Shown here: piece after piece, positions 14,410 to 14,662 of the stretch
Position numbering within the stretch: position 1 is the first letter of the stretch
How the letters are laid out: each line of letters begins with the position of its first letter
Origin: Rhodobacter sp.
GTDB lineage: Bacteria > Pseudomonadota > Alphaproteobacteria > Rhodobacterales > Rhodobacteraceae
DNA: 14,662 nucleotides
Direction: 5' to 3'
Assembly (NCBI GenBank): GCA_003536295.1
Contig: DPZQ01000084.1
Location: 1 to 14,662 of the forward strand
Notes under the pieces: model-generated
Database searches by the model: none
Seen by the model: only the letters and a program-made list of their open reading frames with translations
Told to the model about the DNA's origin: nothing
Made by a program: the position numbers and the translations under genes

Positions 14410-14662
14410 TTACCCTTTCAATTGTGCAGCCTTGGCTGCTTGGTAAAGCTGCATCAATCTTAAGGCTAAACCCGGCTTATTGACCTGCACCGCACGCCCT
14501 AGGGCCAGCGCCGCATCCTCGACATCTTCGGTGATGACCGAGCCCGAGCCCGTCATCGCATCATTGCCCACCCGCACAGGGGCCACCAACATCGTATTTG
14601 AGCCGATAAAGGCCCGCGCGCCAATGGTGGTTTTATGTTTGTTCACCCCGTCATAATTGCAC
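14410..14662 (-). CDS. glmU: GlmU, C-terminal end (5' part outside window)
   Basis: The frame enters from the right edge and ends at TAA (14410-14412), giving the last 83-84 residues. Bifunctional GlmU acetylates glucosamine-1-phosphate and then forms UDP-N-acetylglucosamine. The visible part is the end of the left-handed beta-helix acetyltransferase domain: CNYDGVNKHKTTIG at the edge, then FIGSNTMLVAPVRVGNDA with hexapeptide spacing, the GSVIT turn, and a C-terminal helical tail. The GTG at 14646 is an internal valine codon, not a start. GlmU directly before GlmS, three bases apart, puts consecutive supply steps of one pathway on the same transcript, as in E. coli. Confidence 0.95.
   Translation of the reverse strand, partial: CNYDGVNKHKTTIGARAFIGSNTMLVAPVRVGNDAMTGSGSVITEDVEDAALALGRAVQVNKPGLALRLMQLYQAAKAAQLKG

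Noticed and set aside
14644..14646. GTG as a start of a short separate gene at the right edge
   Set aside because: The frame is open upstream to the window edge and reads as the GlmU NYDG region, so the GTG is internal.
1..14662. Mobile elements, CRISPR arrays, tRNA or rRNA genes, phage or defence systems
   Set aside because: No regularly spaced repeats, transposase or integrase motifs, tRNA-like cloverleaf or defence-family proteins were seen on either strand; gaps between genes are all under 220 bases.

Overview
The window reads as chromosomal DNA of a Rhodobacteraceae (marine roseobacter-lineage) alphaproteobacterium. The basis is protein resemblance: the PntB and DUF3422 versions, a cysteine-paired family-5 peptide-binding protein of a kind common in that family, and the glmU-glmS order. 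Base composition is roughly balanced and coding density is very high. This placement is inference from recognised protein styles, not from a marker gene. There are eleven protein genes, two of them cut by the window edges. I see no RNA gene, CRISPR array, insertion sequence or pseudogene.

Layout. (1) At 1-945 (+) is the end of pntB, the membrane/NADP-binding subunit of the proton-pumping transhydrogenase, followed by a hairpin. (2) At 1095-2378 (+) is a DUF3422 protein of unknown function with two C-terminal membrane helices. (3) At 2379-8140 (-) is a complete five-gene peptide/opine-type ABC importer, transcribed as ATPase (DppD-like), ATPase (DppF-like), binding protein (DppA-like), permease (DppB-like), permease (DppC-like). 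A strong hairpin-plus-U-tract lies between the binding protein and the permeases. (4) At 8141-8350 is an AT-rich divergent control region. (5) At 8351-10723 (+) are two adjacent M20 metallohydrolases, one ArgE-like and one of the hippurate hydrolase/IAA-amidohydrolase (M20D) type. (6) At 10745-14662 (-) is a tightly packed series: glmU (C-terminal end only), glmS, an AlkD-like DNA glycosylase and moaA.

How the genes may work together. The importer and the two divergently transcribed M20 enzymes make a plausible uptake-and-hydrolysis module for small peptides or N-acylated amino acids: the transporter brings the conjugate in and the hydrolases release the free amino acid. GlmU and GlmS make UDP-N-acetylglucosamine for cell envelope synthesis; the DNA repair and molybdenum-cofactor genes appear to share their transcript without an obvious functional link.

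Nothing here amounts to a clearly new biological system. The items most worth checking are the substrate of the transporter/M20 module, the intra-operon terminator, and the DUF3422 protein.
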